DNA from: Burkholderia singularis
GTDB taxonomy: Bacteria; Pseudomonadota; Gammaproteobacteria; Burkholderiales; Burkholderiaceae
Direction of reading: 5' to 3'
NCBI RefSeq assembly: GCF_900176645.1
Contig: NZ_FXAN01000069.1
Coordinates: 1-43,125 of the forward strand
DNA length: 43,125 nucleotides
Below the pieces are notes generated by a model. It searched no databases. It had not been told where the DNA came from and saw nothing but the letters and a program-made list of their open reading frames with translations. Position numbers and translations under genes: made by a program. This document shows positions 8,911 to 19,482 of this stretch, one piece after another (within the stretch, counting starts at the first letter, position 1; the number at the start of each line of letters is the position of its first letter).

Positions 8911-9018
8911 ATGGGGTCGTCCCCGTTGAATGTCGGCGGCCGGGGGCTGCGCACGCAGACAAAAAGCCAGGTTTGCGCGGGCCGCCCGGGGCTGCCTGCC
9001 CGGGGTCGTCCCCGGGCG
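8911..9018 (-). promoter_or_regulatory. Guanidine-II (mini-ykkC) riboswitch
   Basis: Read on the minus strand, the sugE leader has two hairpins with identical ACGA loops: a first at 9017-8998 (8-bp stem, GCCCGGGG/CCCCGGGC) and a second at 8924-8913 (GGGG-ACGA-CCCC). Paired stem-loops with ACGR loops ahead of an SMR exporter are the defining pattern of the guanidine-II class. The second hairpin ends 10 nt before the SD, as expected for translational control. The 73-nt linker is longer than usual and holds a second copy of the 3' arm (8991-8984, CCCCGGGC) that could compete for the first stem. Family assignment is from pattern only; no covariance model was run. Confidence 0.82.
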
Positions 9019-9024
9019 CGGTCG

Positions 9025-9030
9025 ATTATA
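9025..9030 (-). promoter_or_regulatory. Consensus -10 box for sugE
   Basis: A perfect TATAAT on the minus strand. Its predicted start site is near 9018, exactly where the first riboswitch hairpin begins. No recognisable -35 is seen at the right distance. Confidence 0.6.
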
Positions 9031-9061
9031 ACGAAACGCCTACGATACGGCCGGCCGCCCC

Positions 9062-9358
9062 TTACTTCGACGCGGGCTTCGCGCTGCGCGCCGCGATCGG
9101 CCAGCCGCGCGCGTCGAGCGGCACGCACCGGCCGTCGCGGTATAGCACCCATTCGTCGCATTCGCGGCCGTCCTTGAATACGCAAACGCCGTACTGGCCG
9201 TGCGCGCCGTCGTGAATCGCCACCTTGCCGCCGAGCTTCTCGCAATGAACCGATGCCGGATTCGCATGTGCGGCGTCAGGCGCAGCCGGCTGCGGCTGCG
9301 CGAACGCCGGCGCGATGCCCGCGACCCACGCGAGGCTGCGCAATGAACGAGCGAACAT
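9062..9358 (-). CDS. DUF333 domain secreted/periplasmic protein
   Basis: A 98-residue protein with a Sec-type signal peptide (SLRSLAWVAGIAPAFA, cleavage likely near residue 20) and a DUF333 domain: ANPASVHCEKLGGKVAI, GQYGVCVFKDGRECDEWVLYRDGRC. Four Cys residues in the domain could form disulfides. DUF333 proteins are often annotated as 'putative hemolysin', a name with little experimental support; the function is unknown. Start is fixed by an AGGAGG SD 6 nt before the ATG. The downstream gene in the same direction, sugE, has its own promoter. Confidence 0.87.
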   Translation of the reverse strand: MFARSLRSLAWVAGIAPAFAQPQPAAPDAAHANPASVHCEKLGGKVAIHDGAHGQYGVCVFKDGRECDEWVLYRDGRCVPLDARGWPIAARSAKPASK

Positions 9359-9635
9359 GGCGGACCTCCTATCGAGATTGCCGAGTGTTCAGCATAGGCA
9401 AAAATCGGCGCAATGGCGCCCGGCGCGGTTGGCAGGCAGCGGGCGCGCACATCAGTTGCCGTGCCGCGATCACGATCCCGGCCGTGGCGGCGCCGCACGG
9501 ATCGCGGCGGCCGCGCCGGTTGATGCGGTTGCGCACGTCCGCTCGCCTGGACGGCGCCCGCGGACCGTCGCCGACGCGCGCTCCCGGCAGCGCGCGCCGC
9601 GCTTGCCGCGAAGACCGCTCCGGCGCGGCGCGCGC

Positions 9636-10341
<706 letters not shown>

Positions 10342-10349
<8 letters not shown>

Positions 10350-13239
10350 GGGTAGGCGGATGATCCGGGGAAACAGGCGCGGGCTCGGCGGCGCGGGGGG
10401 CGGCCGCCGCGGCGTTGGCGTTGGCGTTGGCGCCGGCAATGTCGAGCGTATCGTCGTCCGCCGCGCCCGGCGCGGGCGGCGGCGCGTCGACGGGCAACGT
10501 AAACCAAAAGCGCGCGCCTTCGACCGCGCGCTCGGGCGAAAGCCGGTTGAGCGCACCGATTTTACCGCCGTGCGCTTGAACGATCGCGCGGCAAATCGCC
10601 AAACCAAGTCCGATGCCGGGCTTGGCCGATTCCTTCTCGCCGCGCGTGAATTTCTCGAAGATCCGCGCCTCCATGCCTGCCGGCAAGCCGGGCCCGCGAT
10701 CGTCGACGCACACGCGCACGAACGGCGCGTCCTCATCGACGATGCGCTCGGCGCTGATTTCGATCGGCGTATCGGGCGGCGCGTACTTCGCGGCGTTCTC
10801 GAACAGGTTCGCGAACAGCCGCTCCATCAGCACCGCGTCCATCTGCAGCAGCGGCAGATCGGCCGGCAGCCGCACCTGCGCCGGATGGCGCGCCAGCACC
10901 CGCTTGCACGCGGCAAGCGCCGCGCCGACCGTCTCCTCAAGCAGCGACCACTGGCGCTTCAGTTGCAGGCTGCCCGCCTGCAACCGCGCCATGTCGAGCA
11001 GATTCGTGACGATGCCGGTCATGCGCAGCGCCTCGTCGTGAATCGACTCGGCCAGCTCGTCCTCGCGCCCGCTCACGTGGCCGGCGCCGCGCGCGGCCGC
11101 CGCGCGCGCGTTCACGAGCATCGACGACAGCCCGACGATCGCCGTGAGCGGCGTGCGCAGATCATGCGAGATCGCCGACAGCAGCGAGTTGCGCAACCGC
11201 TCGGATTCCATGTTGACGAGCGCGTCGCGCGCGATGTCGACATAGTGGACGCGCTCGAGCGCGAGCGCGATCTGCGCGGCGAATGCATCGAGCATGCGCT
11301 GCTGCTCCGGCACTTCAAGCTCGCGCGGATCTTTCGTGACGACGGCGAGCACGCCGCGCGTGCGCATCGGCGCCTTCAGCGGCAGATAGCGCGCGGCCGC
11401 GGCGGGCAGCGTGTCGGTGCCGTGGCCCGCGGGCTTTTGCTGGTCGTACACCCACTGGCCGACGTCGACATCGAGCGCGTCGCCCGCGAGCGTCACCGCT
11501 TCGTCGGGGTTTTCGAGCTTCTGGCGGACCTTGTCCGCGCTGTCGGGCAGCAGCACCGCGACGCGCGCGCGAAACACCTCGGACACGTGGCGGCTGCCGA
11601 TCTCGACGATCTGCTCGGTGGTGAGCGCCGCGCCCAGCTCACGCGCCATCGCATACATCGCGCCCGTGCGCCGCTCGCGGCGCTGCGCGATCTGCGTGCC
11701 GCGTGTGAGGCTCGACGTCAGATGGCTGATCACGAGCGACGTCAGCAGCATCCCGAAGAAGGTCAGCAGATATTGCGTATCGGATACCGAGAACGACATC
11801 CGCGGCGGCACGAAAAAGAAATCGAACGCGGCAACCGACAGGAACGACAGCAGCACGCCCGGCCCACGCCCGAGGCGCACCGCCGAAAACACCACGCCGA
11901 GCAAATACAGCATCACGAGATTGGTCAGATCGAGACTGCCGTGCAGCAGATTCGCGACGCCGGTGATCGCCGCGCAGATCATTGCCGCGTAGGTGTAGTT
12001 GCGCGGCGGCGAACGGCCGTCGATGACGGTGGACAGCGCGTCGCGCCACGCGCGCGCGGCGGGATCGAGCCCCGGGCGCGCGGCTTCGCCCGACGCGCCG
12101 CCGCCCGCGTGCGCACGGATCAGCATCAGATCGATGTCGCCCGCGCGCTCGGCCAGCTCCTCGCCGAACGGGCGCGCGAGACGCCGCATCAGCCCCGTCT
12201 TCGACGAGCCGCCCGCGACGATCTTCGATGCATTGCGCACCTGCGCATAGCCGATCAGCGCGGCAACGGCGTCGGTGCCCGTGAGCGTCGCCGTCTGCGC
12301 GCCCAGTTCGGCCGCGAGCTTCAGCGCGTTCAACGTGCGCTGGCGCAACGCGTCCGGCAGCCGCGCGAGGCGCGGCGTTTCGACGTATACCGCGAGCCAG
12401 TCCGCCTTCAGGCTCGCGGCAAGCCGCGCGGCCGCGCGCACGAGCGTCGGCGCCTCGGGGCCGGGACCGACGCAGACGAGCAGCCGCTCGCGCGCCTGCC
12501 AGATTCGCTGGATCGAACGGTCGGCGCGGTATTCGCGCATCTGCGCGTCGACGCGATCGGCCGTGCGGCGCAGCGCCAGCTCACGCAGCGCGATCAGATT
12601 GCCCTTGCGGAAGAAATTGCGCACCGCGCGCTCGGCCTGCTGCGCGATATAGACCTTGCCATCGCGCAGCCGGCTCAACAGTTCGTCGGCGGGAAGATCG
12701 ACGAGCGTGACTTCGTCGGCGGCGTCGAACACGCGATCGGGCACGGTCTCCCACACGCGGATGCCGGTAATCGCGCCGACCACGTCGTTCAAGCTTTCCA
12801 GATGCTGGACGTTGACGGTCGTATAGACGTCGATGCCGGCGTCGAGCAGTTCGTACACGTCCTGCCAGCGCTTCAGGTGCCGCGCGCCCGGCACGTTCGA
12901 ATGCGCAAGCTCGTCGACCAGCACGAGCTGCGGCTTGCGCGCGAGCGCCGCATCGAGATCGAACTCGCCGATCGAGCGGCCGCGATAGACGATCTGCGCG
13001 AGCGGCAGCACGTCCAGGCCTTCGACGAGCGCGGCCGTCTCGCGGCGCCCGTGCGTCTCGACGATGCCGACCAGCACGTCGACGCCGTCTTGCCGGCGCG
13101 CACGCGCGGCTTGCAGCATCGCATAGGTCTTGCCGACGCCCGCCGACGCGCCGAAGAAGATCTTCAGCTTGCCGCGCTGCTGCTTTTCCTCTTCTCGCTG
13201 GATCTTGTCGAGAAGTTCATCGGGATCGGGGCGGTTCAT
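10342..13239 (-). CDS. kdpD: KdpD sensor histidine kinase
   Basis: A 965-residue membrane sensor kinase for K+ limitation and osmotic stress. Order of domains: N-terminal KdpD domain with Walker A GASAGVGKT (30-38) and Walker B LVLVDELAH; a USP-like domain; four clustered transmembrane helices near the middle; a GAF-like region; HisKA with His692 in AISHDLRTPL; and a HATPase domain (N box FENAAKYAPP, G1 DDRGPGLP, G2 GIGLGLAI). I chose the ATG at 13239 because MNRPDPDELL aligns with the family N terminus; GTG 13296 and ATG 13272 are alternatives, and none has a clear SD. The C terminus holds a short Asn-Ala repeat coded by a hexanucleotide repeat. Signals to KdpE. Confidence 0.96.
10400..10432. 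repeat. In-frame hexanucleotide repeat in the kdpD 3' end
   Basis: GGCGTT repeated three times and flanked by imperfect copies, encoding alternating Asn-Ala near the KdpD C terminus. The unit is six bases, so length changes would add or remove residues without a frameshift. Confidence 0.75.
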
Positions 13240-13290
13240 GCGAGGCGGGCGTTTCCGTGGCGCGGCGGACATTGAATCATTGTCGTTCCA

Positions 13291-13330
13291 AAACACAAAA
13301 AAGGGAAAGGACGGCGCGAATGCGCCGTCC
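13291..13330 (-). terminator. Intrinsic terminator between kdpC and kdpD
   Basis: On the minus strand a perfect 9-bp stem (GGACGGCGC/GCGCCGTCC, 4-nt loop, 13330-13309) is followed by a T-rich tract ending in TTTTTTGTGTTTT. It lies 176 bp after the kdpC stop and 50 bp before the kdpD start, and would separate kdpFABC from kdpDE. Confidence 0.8.
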
Positions 13331-13384
13331 TGACGTCATCGGGCATGACGGAGGCGGTCCGGCGAAGCGACTGGCTCAGCGGTC

Positions 13385-13456
13385 CGTCCAATGGCCGATC
13401 GACTGGTCGACTGAGTGGCCCACCGAGTGGCCGACCGAGTGGTCAACTCTGTGGCC
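13385..13456. repeat. Degenerate 10-bp-scale repeats after kdpC
   Basis: Six or so imperfect copies of a unit like GAGTGGCCGACC (for example CCACCGAGTGG, CGACCGAGTGG) run in tandem. It looks like a decayed VNTR. No gene is supported here. Confidence 0.65.
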
Positions 13457-13505
13457 AACCCGACGGGCGGCGCCGCGCGCACGATGCGCGCGCCGCCCGC
13501 GCGGG

Positions 13506-14096
13506 TCAGTGCGCGGCTCGAGCGGCTTGAGCCGCATCCAGCGCGAGGTTCAGCTTCAGCACGTTCACCCGCGCCTCGCCGAGCAGGCCGAACTGCCGCC
13601 CCGCAGTATGGTCGGCCACGAGCCGCCGCACGTCGGCTTCCCGCAGGTGGCGCGCCTTCGCGACGCGCGCCACCTGGTAGTCGGCCGCGGCCGGGCTGAT
13701 CTCCGGATCGAGGCCACTGCCCGAGGCCGTCACGAGATCGACGGGCACGGGCTTGGACAGATCGGTGCCGGCGGCCTTCAGCGCGTCGAGGCGCCCCTTC
13801 ACCTGATCCTTCAGCGACGGGTTGAGCGGCCCCAGGTTCGAGCCGCCCGAATTGGCCGCGTTGTACGGCATCGGGCTTGTCGCCGACAGACGGCCCCAGA
13901 AGTACTGCGGCGCGTCGAATTGCTGGCCGATCAGCGCGGAGCCGACCACGCGGCCGTTCTTCTCGATCAGGCTGCCGTTCGCCTGCGATGGAAACACGGC
14001 CTGGCCGAAAGCCGTCATCACGGCCGGATACGCGAGCCCGGTCACGGCGCTCAGCACGGCGAACACGACGACGAGCGGACGAAACAATGATTTCAT
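13506..14096 (-). CDS. kdpC: KdpC, K+-transporting ATPase subunit C
   Basis: A 196-residue single-span subunit of the KdpFABC potassium pump. The N-terminal helix ([20 protein letters not shown]) is followed by a periplasmic domain with conserved [31 protein letters not shown] and [10 protein letters not shown] segments and a C-terminal [10 protein letters not shown]. Subunit C stabilises the KdpA/KdpB complex. Its start has a good SD (AAGGAA). It lies 25 bp downstream of kdpB and is followed by a terminator before kdpD. Confidence 0.96.
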   Translation of the reverse strand: MKSLFRPLVVVFAVLSAVTGLAYPAVMTAFGQAVFPSQANGSLIEKNGRVVGSALIGQQFDAPQYFWGRLSATSPMPYNAANSGGSNLGPLNPSLKDQVKGRLDALKAAGTDLSKPVPVDLVTASGSGLDPEISPAAADYQVARVAKARHLREADVRRLVADHTAGRQFGLLGEARVNVLKLNLALDAAQAARAAH

Positions 14097-14121
14097 GGCG
14101 ATGTTCCTTTGAATGCCGACT

Positions 14122-16254
14122 TCAAACCCAGCCCAGCGCGGCGAGCACGACGTCGATCAGCTTGATGCCGACGAACGGCACGAGAATTCCGCCGAGGCCG
14201 TAGACCAGCAGGTTGCGGCGCAGCAGCGTCGCGGCGCCGAGCGGCCGATATCTGACGCCCTTGAGCGCGAGCGGAATCAGCAGCACGATGATCAACGCGT
14301 TGAAGATCACCGCCGACATGATCGCCGACGCGGGCGTAGCCAGATGCATCACGTTCAGCGCGTTCAATTGCGGGTAGGTCGTCGCGAACGCAGCCGGGAT
14401 GATCGCGAAGTACTTCGCGATGTCGTTGGCGATCGAGAACGTGGTCAGCGAGCCGCGCGTCATCAGCATCTGCTTGCCGATCTCGACGATCTCGATCAGC
14501 TTGGTCGGGTTCGAATCGAGATCGACCATGTTGCCCGCCTCCTTCGCCGCCTGCGTGCCGGTGTTCATCGCGACGGCGACGTCGGCCTGCGCGAGCGCGG
14601 GCGCATCGTTGGTGCCGTCGCCCGTCATCGCGACCAGCCGCCCGGCCGACTGATGCTCGCGGATCGTCGCGAGCTTGGTCTCGGGCGTGGCCTCGGCGAG
14701 GAAATCGTCGACGCCCGCCTCGGCCGCGATCGCCGCTGCCGTCAGCCGGTTGTCGCCCGTCACCATCACGGTCTTGATGCCCATCTTGCGCAGCTCGGCA
14801 AAGCGCTCCTTGATGCCGCCCTTCACGATGTCCTTCAGCTCGATCACGCCGAGCACGCGCGCGGTGCACGCAAGCGTCGCCACTGCGTCGCCCGCCGCCG
14901 CGTGCTCGCCGGCCGCGCGCTGCATCTCGGCGACCACGAGCGGCGTGCTGCCGCGCCGCGAGATGTCCGTCACCGCGCTCGTCACGTCGTCCGGAAAGCG
15001 CCCGCCGTGCGCGTCGACGTATTTCCTCACCGCGTCAGCCGCGCCCTTTCTGATTTCGCGGCCGGGCAGATCGACGCCGCTCATGCGCGTCTGCGCGGAA
15101 AACGACAGGAACGTCGCGTGCAGCGCGCCCATGTCGCGCTGGCGGATGTTGAAGCGCTCCTTCGCGAGCACGACGATGCTGCGGCCTTCGGGCGTCTCGT
15201 CGGCAAGCGACGACAGCTGCGCGGCGTCGGCGAGCGCCTCCTCGGACACGCCCGGCGCGGGCACGAACGCCGACGCCTGACGGTTGCCGAGCGTGATCGT
15301 GCCGGTCTTGTCGAGCAGCAGCACGTCGACGTCGCCCGCGGCCTCGACCGCGCGGCCCGACGTCGCGATCACGTTCGCCTGCATCATCCGGCTCATCCCG
15401 GCCACGCCGATCGCGGACAGCAAACCGCCGATCGTCGTCGGAATCAGGCACACGAGCAGCGCGACGAGCGCGGTGATCGTCACCACGTGGCCGGCCTTCA
15501 TCGCCGTCACCGAGAACATCGAAAACGGCAGCAGCGTCGCGGTGGCGAGTAGCATCACGATCGTCAGCGCGACGAGCAGGATCGTCAGCGCGATCTCGTT
15601 CGGCGTTTTCTTGCGCTTCGCGCCTTCGACCATCGCGATCATCCGGTCGAGGAACGCCTCGCCGGGATTGGCCGTCACCCGCACGACGATCCAGTCGGAC
15701 AGCACGCGCGTGCCGCCCGTCACCGACGAAAAATCCCCGCCCGATTCGCGAATCACCGGCGCGGATTCACCGGTGATCGCCGATTCGTCGACCGATGCGA
15801 CGCCTTCGATCACCTCGCCGTCGGCCGGAATCGTGTCGCCCGTCTCGACGAGCACGACGTCGCCGCGACGCAGATCGCTCGCGGTCGTGATCCGCACCGA
15901 CGCGTCAGAATTCGGTGCGTCGAGCTTCTTCGCGATCACGTCCTTCTTCACGCTGCGCAGCGACGCGGCCTGCGCCTTCGAACGCCCTTCGGCAAGCGCC
16001 TCGGCGAAGTTCGCGAACAGCACGGTGAACCACAGCCATAGCGCGACCGCGAGAATGAACCCCGCGGGCGCTTCAGCCTGCCCCATCAGCGCGGCCGCCC
16101 ACAGGATCGTGGTCAGGATGCTGCCGGCATACACGCAGAACATCACCGGATTGCGAAACTGCGTGCGCGGCGTGAGTTTTTTGAATGAATCGACGATCGC
16201 CGGGCGCACGAGCGCCGGGTCGAACATCGATCTCGTAGCGGAGTGTTGAGTCAT
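14122..16254 (-). CDS. kdpB: KdpB, catalytic ATPase subunit
   Basis: A 710-residue P-type (P1A) ATPase that powers K+ uptake. Phosphorylation motif DKTGT begins at Asp315; the TGES dephosphorylation loop (ITGESAPV), the nucleotide-binding [11 protein letters not shown] segment and the hinge [28 protein letters not shown] are all intact. About seven membrane helices are visible. The ATG at 16254 is preceded by GAGG at a good distance; the frame also allows a TTG four codons earlier, which I reject. Gap to kdpA is 73 bp. Confidence 0.97.
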   Translation of the reverse strand: MTQHSATRSMFDPALVRPAIVDSFKKLTPRTQFRNPVMFCVYAGSILTTILWAAALMGQAEAPAGFILAVALWLWFTVLFANFAEALAEGRSKAQAASLRSVKKDVIAKKLDAPNSDASVRITTASDLRRGDVVLVETGDTIPADGEVIEGVASVDESAITGESAPVIRESGGDFSSVTGGTRVLSDWIVVRVTANPGEAFLDRMIAMVEGAKRKKTPNEIALTILLVALTIVMLLATATLLPFSMFSVTAMKAGHVVTITALVALLVCLIPTTIGGLLSAIGVAGMSRMMQANVIATSGRAVEAAGDVDVLLLDKTGTITLGNRQASAFVPAPGVSEEALADAAQLSSLADETPEGRSIVVLAKERFNIRQRDMGALHATFLSFSAQTRMSGVDLPGREIRKGAADAVRKYVDAHGGRFPDDVTSAVTDISRRGSTPLVVAEMQRAAGEHAAAGDAVATLACTARVLGVIELKDIVKGGIKERFAELRKMGIKTVMVTGDNRLTAAAIAAEAGVDDFLAEATPETKLATIREHQSAGRLVAMTGDGTNDAPALAQADVAVAMNTGTQAAKEAGNMVDLDSNPTKLIEIVEIGKQMLMTRGSLTTFSIANDIAKYFAIIPAAFATTYPQLNALNVMHLATPASAIMSAVIFNALIIVLLIPLALKGVRYRPLGAATLLRRNLLVYGLGGILVPFVGIKLIDVVLAALGWV

Positions 16255-16327
16255 TGCGATCCTCAAACGCGCGGGTCCAGTTGTGGCGGACGCCGCGCCA
16301 AAATCCTCTTGTTTGCGCCGCGCACGC

Positions 16328-18136
16328 TCATTGCGCGCCGGCGAACATCATCAGGTGCTCGACGCCGGGGCCGAGCGCGAGCGCCGGCACGTAGGTCAGC
16401 GCGCCGACCAGCAGCACCGTGCCGAGCAACAGCACGACGAACAGCGGCCCGTGCGTCGGCAGCGTGCCGGCCGTCGCGGCGATCCGCTTCTTCGCGGCCA
16501 GCGAGCCCGCGATCGCGAGCACCGGCACGATCGTGCCGAAGCGGCCGAACCACATCGCGATCGCCGTCAGCCAGTTGTAGAACGGCGTGCCGACCGACAG
16601 GCCCGCGAACGCGCTACCGTTGTTGTTCGCGGCCGAGCTGAGCGCGTACAGCACTTCCGAGAAGCCATGCGGGCCAGGATTGGCGATACCGGCGCGGCCC
16701 GCGTCGGCCAGCACGGCGATCGACGTGCCGACCAGCACGAGCAGCGGCGTGAGCAGCACGACGATCGACACCATCTTCATCTCATACGATTCGATCTTCT
16801 TGCCGACGTATTCGGGCGTGCGGCCGATCATCAGGCCCGCGACGAACACCGCGAGCAGCGCGAACACGAGCATCCCGTAGAGGCCGGAGCCGACGCCCCC
16901 GAAGATCACCTCGCCCAATTGCATCAGCAGCATCGGCACGAGGCCGCCGACGGGCGTGAGCGAATCGTGCATCGCATTGACCGCGCCGCACGACGCGGCC
17001 GTCGTCGCCACGACGAACAGGCTCGTCTGCGCGATCCCGAAGCGGGTTTCCTTGCCTTCCATATTGCCGCCCGCCTGCTGCGCGCCCGCCGCCTGATCGA
17101 CGTTGAGCGCCGCGAGCGCGGGCGTGCCCGCCTGCTCGGCGCCCGCCTCGACGCCGATCGCGACCGCGAACGCGATCGTCATCGCCGCGAGCACCGCGAA
17201 ACCCTGCCTGCGATCGCCAATCACATGGCCGAACACGATGCAGAGCGCGGCGGGAATGATCAGGATCGCGAACATCTCCACGAAGTTCGAGAACGGCGTC
17301 GGGTTTTCGAACGGATGCGCCGAATTGCCGTTGAAGAAGCCGCCGCCGTTGGTGCCGAGCATCTTGATCGCCTCCTGCGACGCCACCGGGCCCATCGCGA
17401 GCGTCTGCGACTTCGCCTGCGTCGGCACGCTCACCGGATTGCCCTGCGCATCCTTGAGCGGATTGCCCTGCGCGTCCAGCTTCGGCGCGGCGTAGGTGGT
17501 GGCCTGCAACGTCGGCACCTCCTGGTACGCCTTCAGGTTCTGAATCACGCCCTGGCTCATCAGCAGCGCGGCGACGATCGCCGCCATCGGCACCAGCACG
17601 TATAGCGTCACGCGCGTCACGTCGACCCAAAAATTGCCGATCGTCTGCGCGCTGTGCCGCGCGAAGCCGCGAATCAGCGCGATCACGACGACGATGCCGG
17701 TCGCCGCCGACAGGAAGTTCTGCACGGTCAGGCCGAGCATTTGCGTCAGATAGCTGACGGTCTGCTCGGGCGTGTAATCCTGCCAGTTCGTGTTCGTGAC
17801 GAACGACACGGCGGTATTGAACGCGCCGTCGACCGTCATCGCGCCGAGGCCTTGCGGATTGCCCGGCAGCAGCCCCTGCACGCGCAGCAGCGCGTAAAGG
17901 AACAGCACGCCGAGCACGTTGAACGCGATCGTCGCGATCGCATACTGCTTCCAGCCCATCTCCGCCGCCGGATCGACGCCCGCGAGCCGGTACAGCGCGC
18001 GCTCGAGCGGGCCGAACACCCGCACGACCACCGACGAGCCGTCCATCACGCGCGTCAGATAACGGGCGACCGGCACGGCCGCCGCCAATAAAACGGCGAT
18101 GAACAGCGCCGCCTGCAACCCATTGTTCGCGTTCAT
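16328..18136 (-). CDS. kdpA: KdpA, K+-binding and translocating subunit
   Basis: A 602-residue membrane protein related to the SKT/Trk channel superfamily. The four selectivity-filter segments are recognisable: [49 protein letters not shown] and [18 protein letters not shown]. It is somewhat longer than the E. coli protein (557), with an insertion around [16 protein letters not shown]. The start ATG at 18136 overlaps the kdpF stop (ATGA), and a GGAGG SD lies within the kdpF coding sequence, so translation is coupled. Confidence 0.97.
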   Translation of the reverse strand: MNANNGLQAALFIAVLLAAAVPVARYLTRVMDGSSVVVRVFGPLERALYRLAGVDPAAEMGWKQYAIATIAFNVLGVLFLYALLRVQGLLPGNPQGLGAMTVDGAFNTAVSFVTNTNWQDYTPEQTVSYLTQMLGLTVQNFLSAATGIVVVIALIRGFARHSAQTIGNFWVDVTRVTLYVLVPMAAIVAALLMSQGVIQNLKAYQEVPTLQATTYAAPKLDAQGNPLKDAQGNPVSVPTQAKSQTLAMGPVASQEAIKMLGTNGGGFFNGNSAHPFENPTPFSNFVEMFAILIIPAALCIVFGHVIGDRRQGFAVLAAMTIAFAVAIGVEAGAEQAGTPALAALNVDQAAGAQQAGGNMEGKETRFGIAQTSLFVVATTAASCGAVNAMHDSLTPVGGLVPMLLMQLGEVIFGGVGSGLYGMLVFALLAVFVAGLMIGRTPEYVGKKIESYEMKMVSIVVLLTPLLVLVGTSIAVLADAGRAGIANPGPHGFSEVLYALSSAANNNGSAFAGLSVGTPFYNWLTAIAMWFGRFGTIVPVLAIAGSLAAKKRIAATAGTLPTHGPLFVVLLLGTVLLVGALTYVPALALGPGVEHLMMFAGAQ

Positions 18137-18225
18137 TCGATATCCTCCGCGCGCAGCAGCGCATAGACGAGATACGCGAACAGCAACGCGCTCGAGATCC
18201 CCGCCAGCCACAATATCCAGCTCAT
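18133..18225 (-). CDS. kdpF: KdpF small subunit
   Basis: A 30-codon ORF reading [20 protein letters not shown] followed by [10 protein letters not shown]: one hydrophobic helix with a short charged tail, as expected of KdpF, the small lipid-like stabilising subunit of the Kdp complex. Its ATG overlaps the stop of the 35-codon ORF upstream (ATGA), and its own stop overlaps the kdpA start in the same way. Confidence 0.88.
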   Translation of the reverse strand: MSWILWLAGISSALLFAYLVYALLRAEDIE

Positions 18226-18329
18226 GAGCGCCCCCCGCGACCGTATTGCGCAAGCTTTTCGCAACCGGCGATCAGCCCGAAGATCAGCACCGCGAAAAGT
18301 GCGAGACCCCCTATGTACACCGCATCCAT
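18222..18329 (-). CDS. 35-aa membrane protein upstream of kdpF
   Basis: An ORF of 35 codons: [20 protein letters not shown] followed by [15 protein letters not shown]. It has one hydrophobic segment (about residues 4-21) and a basic, Gly-rich tail. SD GGAGA lies 10 nt before the ATG, and the stop overlaps the kdpF start by ATGA, so three small or large kdp reading frames form one overlapping chain. I recall uncharacterised ORFs of similar size and form ahead of kdpF in other proteobacteria, but the function is unknown. It could be a further accessory subunit, or a leader that sets kdpF translation. Confidence 0.7.
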   Translation of the reverse strand: MDAVYIGGLALFAVLIFGLIAGCEKLAQYGRGGRS

Positions 18330-18381
18330 TTCTTGTTTCTCCGTGTTCCAGATAGAACCGGTCACACGTTAGAGGAATGCG

Positions 18382-18430
18382 CGTAAAGGGCAGGTCAAAG
18401 ATTTCGAGATGGGCGTAAAAAACCCGTAAA
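18382..18430 (-). promoter_or_regulatory. Three TTTACG boxes upstream of kdp (candidate KdpE sites)
   Basis: On the minus strand TTTACG occurs at 18430-18425, 18419-18414 and 18387-18382, with centre spacings of 11 and 32 bp (about one and three helical turns). The middle copy lies in a T-run (GGTTTTTTACGCCC) that resembles the T-rich KdpE site of E. coli. A TTGACC hexamer between the second and third boxes may be part of the promoter; no clean -10 is seen. Confidence 0.45.
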
Positions 18431-18468
18431 CGCAGACGGGGCGCGTGGCCTGCGGCCCGCGCCCCGTC
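18417..18468 (-). terminator. Terminator after qor
   Basis: An 11-bp perfect stem (18468-18458 with 18445-18435, GACGGGGCGCG) with a 12-nt loop is followed, 12 nt later, by TTTTTT on the minus strand. It would end transcription from qor before the kdp leader. The U-tract is offset and overlaps the candidate KdpE box, so the assignment is moderate. Confidence 0.55.
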
Positions 18469-18507
18469 GCTGATTCGGCCCGCACTGGCGCGCCGCCGGA
18501 CGTTGCT

Positions 18508-19482
18508 CTACGGAAGCAGGACCGTCGATCCCGTGGTACGGCGCGCCTCGAGATCGCGGTGTGCATCGGCCGCGCGCTCGAGCGCGTAACGCTGGCGGAT
18601 GCTCGTCTTCACGCGGCCCGAGGTGATCACGTCGAACAGTTCCGCCGCGCTGCGCTCGAGATCGTCGCGCTTCGCGATGTACGAGAACAGCGTCGGCCGC
18701 GTGAAGAACAGTGAGCCGCGCGACGCGAATTCCTTCGAATCGATCAGCGGCAGCGGCCCCGACGCATTGCCGAAGCTGACGAACAGCCCGAGCGGGGCAA
18801 GGCAGTCGAGCGAGCCGACGTAGGTGTCGTGACCGATCGAATCGTAGACGACGGGCACGCCCGCGCCGTTCGTGATCGCCTTCACGCGCTCGGCGAAGTT
18901 CTCGCGCGTGTAGACGATCGGATGGTCGCAGCCGTGCGCGGCCGCGAGTTCGGCCTTCGCGTCGGAGCCGACGGTGCCGATCACCGTCGCGCCGAGCGCC
19001 TTCGCCCATTGGCAAACGAGCAGGCCAACGCCGCCCGCCGCCGCGTGGATCAGGATCGTGTCGCCCGCCTTCACCGGATACGTGCGGCGCAATAGGTATT
19101 GCGCGGTCAGCCCTTGCAGCATCACCGACGCCGCGTCGTCGTAGCCGATCGCATCCGGCAGCTTGACGAGCTTGTCGGCGCTCAGCACGCGCTCTTGCGC
19201 ATACGCGCCCGGCGGCTGCGCCACATACGCGACGCGATCGCCCGGCTTGATCCCCGCCACGCCGTCGCCGACGGCGCTCACCTCGCCCGCCGCCTCCATC
19301 CCCAGCCCGCCCGGCAGCGGCTGCGGATACAGGCCGGTGCGGAAATAGACGTCGATGTAGTTGAGGCCGACCGCGTGCTGGCGGATACGAACCTCGCCCG
19401 GCCGCGGATCGCCGACGTCGACGTCGACCCACTTCAAGACCTCCGGGCCGCCCGGCTGGTCGTATCGAATGGCTTTCGGCAT
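18508..19482 (-). CDS. qor: NADPH:quinone oxidoreductase
   Basis: A 324-residue zinc-independent MDR-family enzyme that reduces quinones with NADPH. The N-terminal GroES-like domain includes NYIDVYFRTGLYPQPLPGGLGMEAAGEV, and the Rossmann domain has HAAAGGVGLLVCQWAKALGA. The Cys ligands of zinc alcohol dehydrogenases are absent, as expected for Qor. Start ATG is preceded by AGAGGAG. It is separated from mgsA by a repeat-rich region and from kdp by a terminator. Confidence 0.93.
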   Translation of the reverse strand: MPKAIRYDQPGGPEVLKWVDVDVGDPRPGEVRIRQHAVGLNYIDVYFRTGLYPQPLPGGLGMEAAGEVSAVGDGVAGIKPGDRVAYVAQPPGAYAQERVLSADKLVKLPDAIGYDDAASVMLQGLTAQYLLRRTYPVKAGDTILIHAAAGGVGLLVCQWAKALGATVIGTVGSDAKAELAAAHGCDHPIVYTRENFAERVKAITNGAGVPVVYDSIGHDTYVGSLDCLAPLGLFVSFGNASGPLPLIDSKEFASRGSLFFTRPTLFSYIAKRDDLERSAAELFDVITSGRVKTSIRQRYALERAADAHRDLEARRTTGSTVLLP

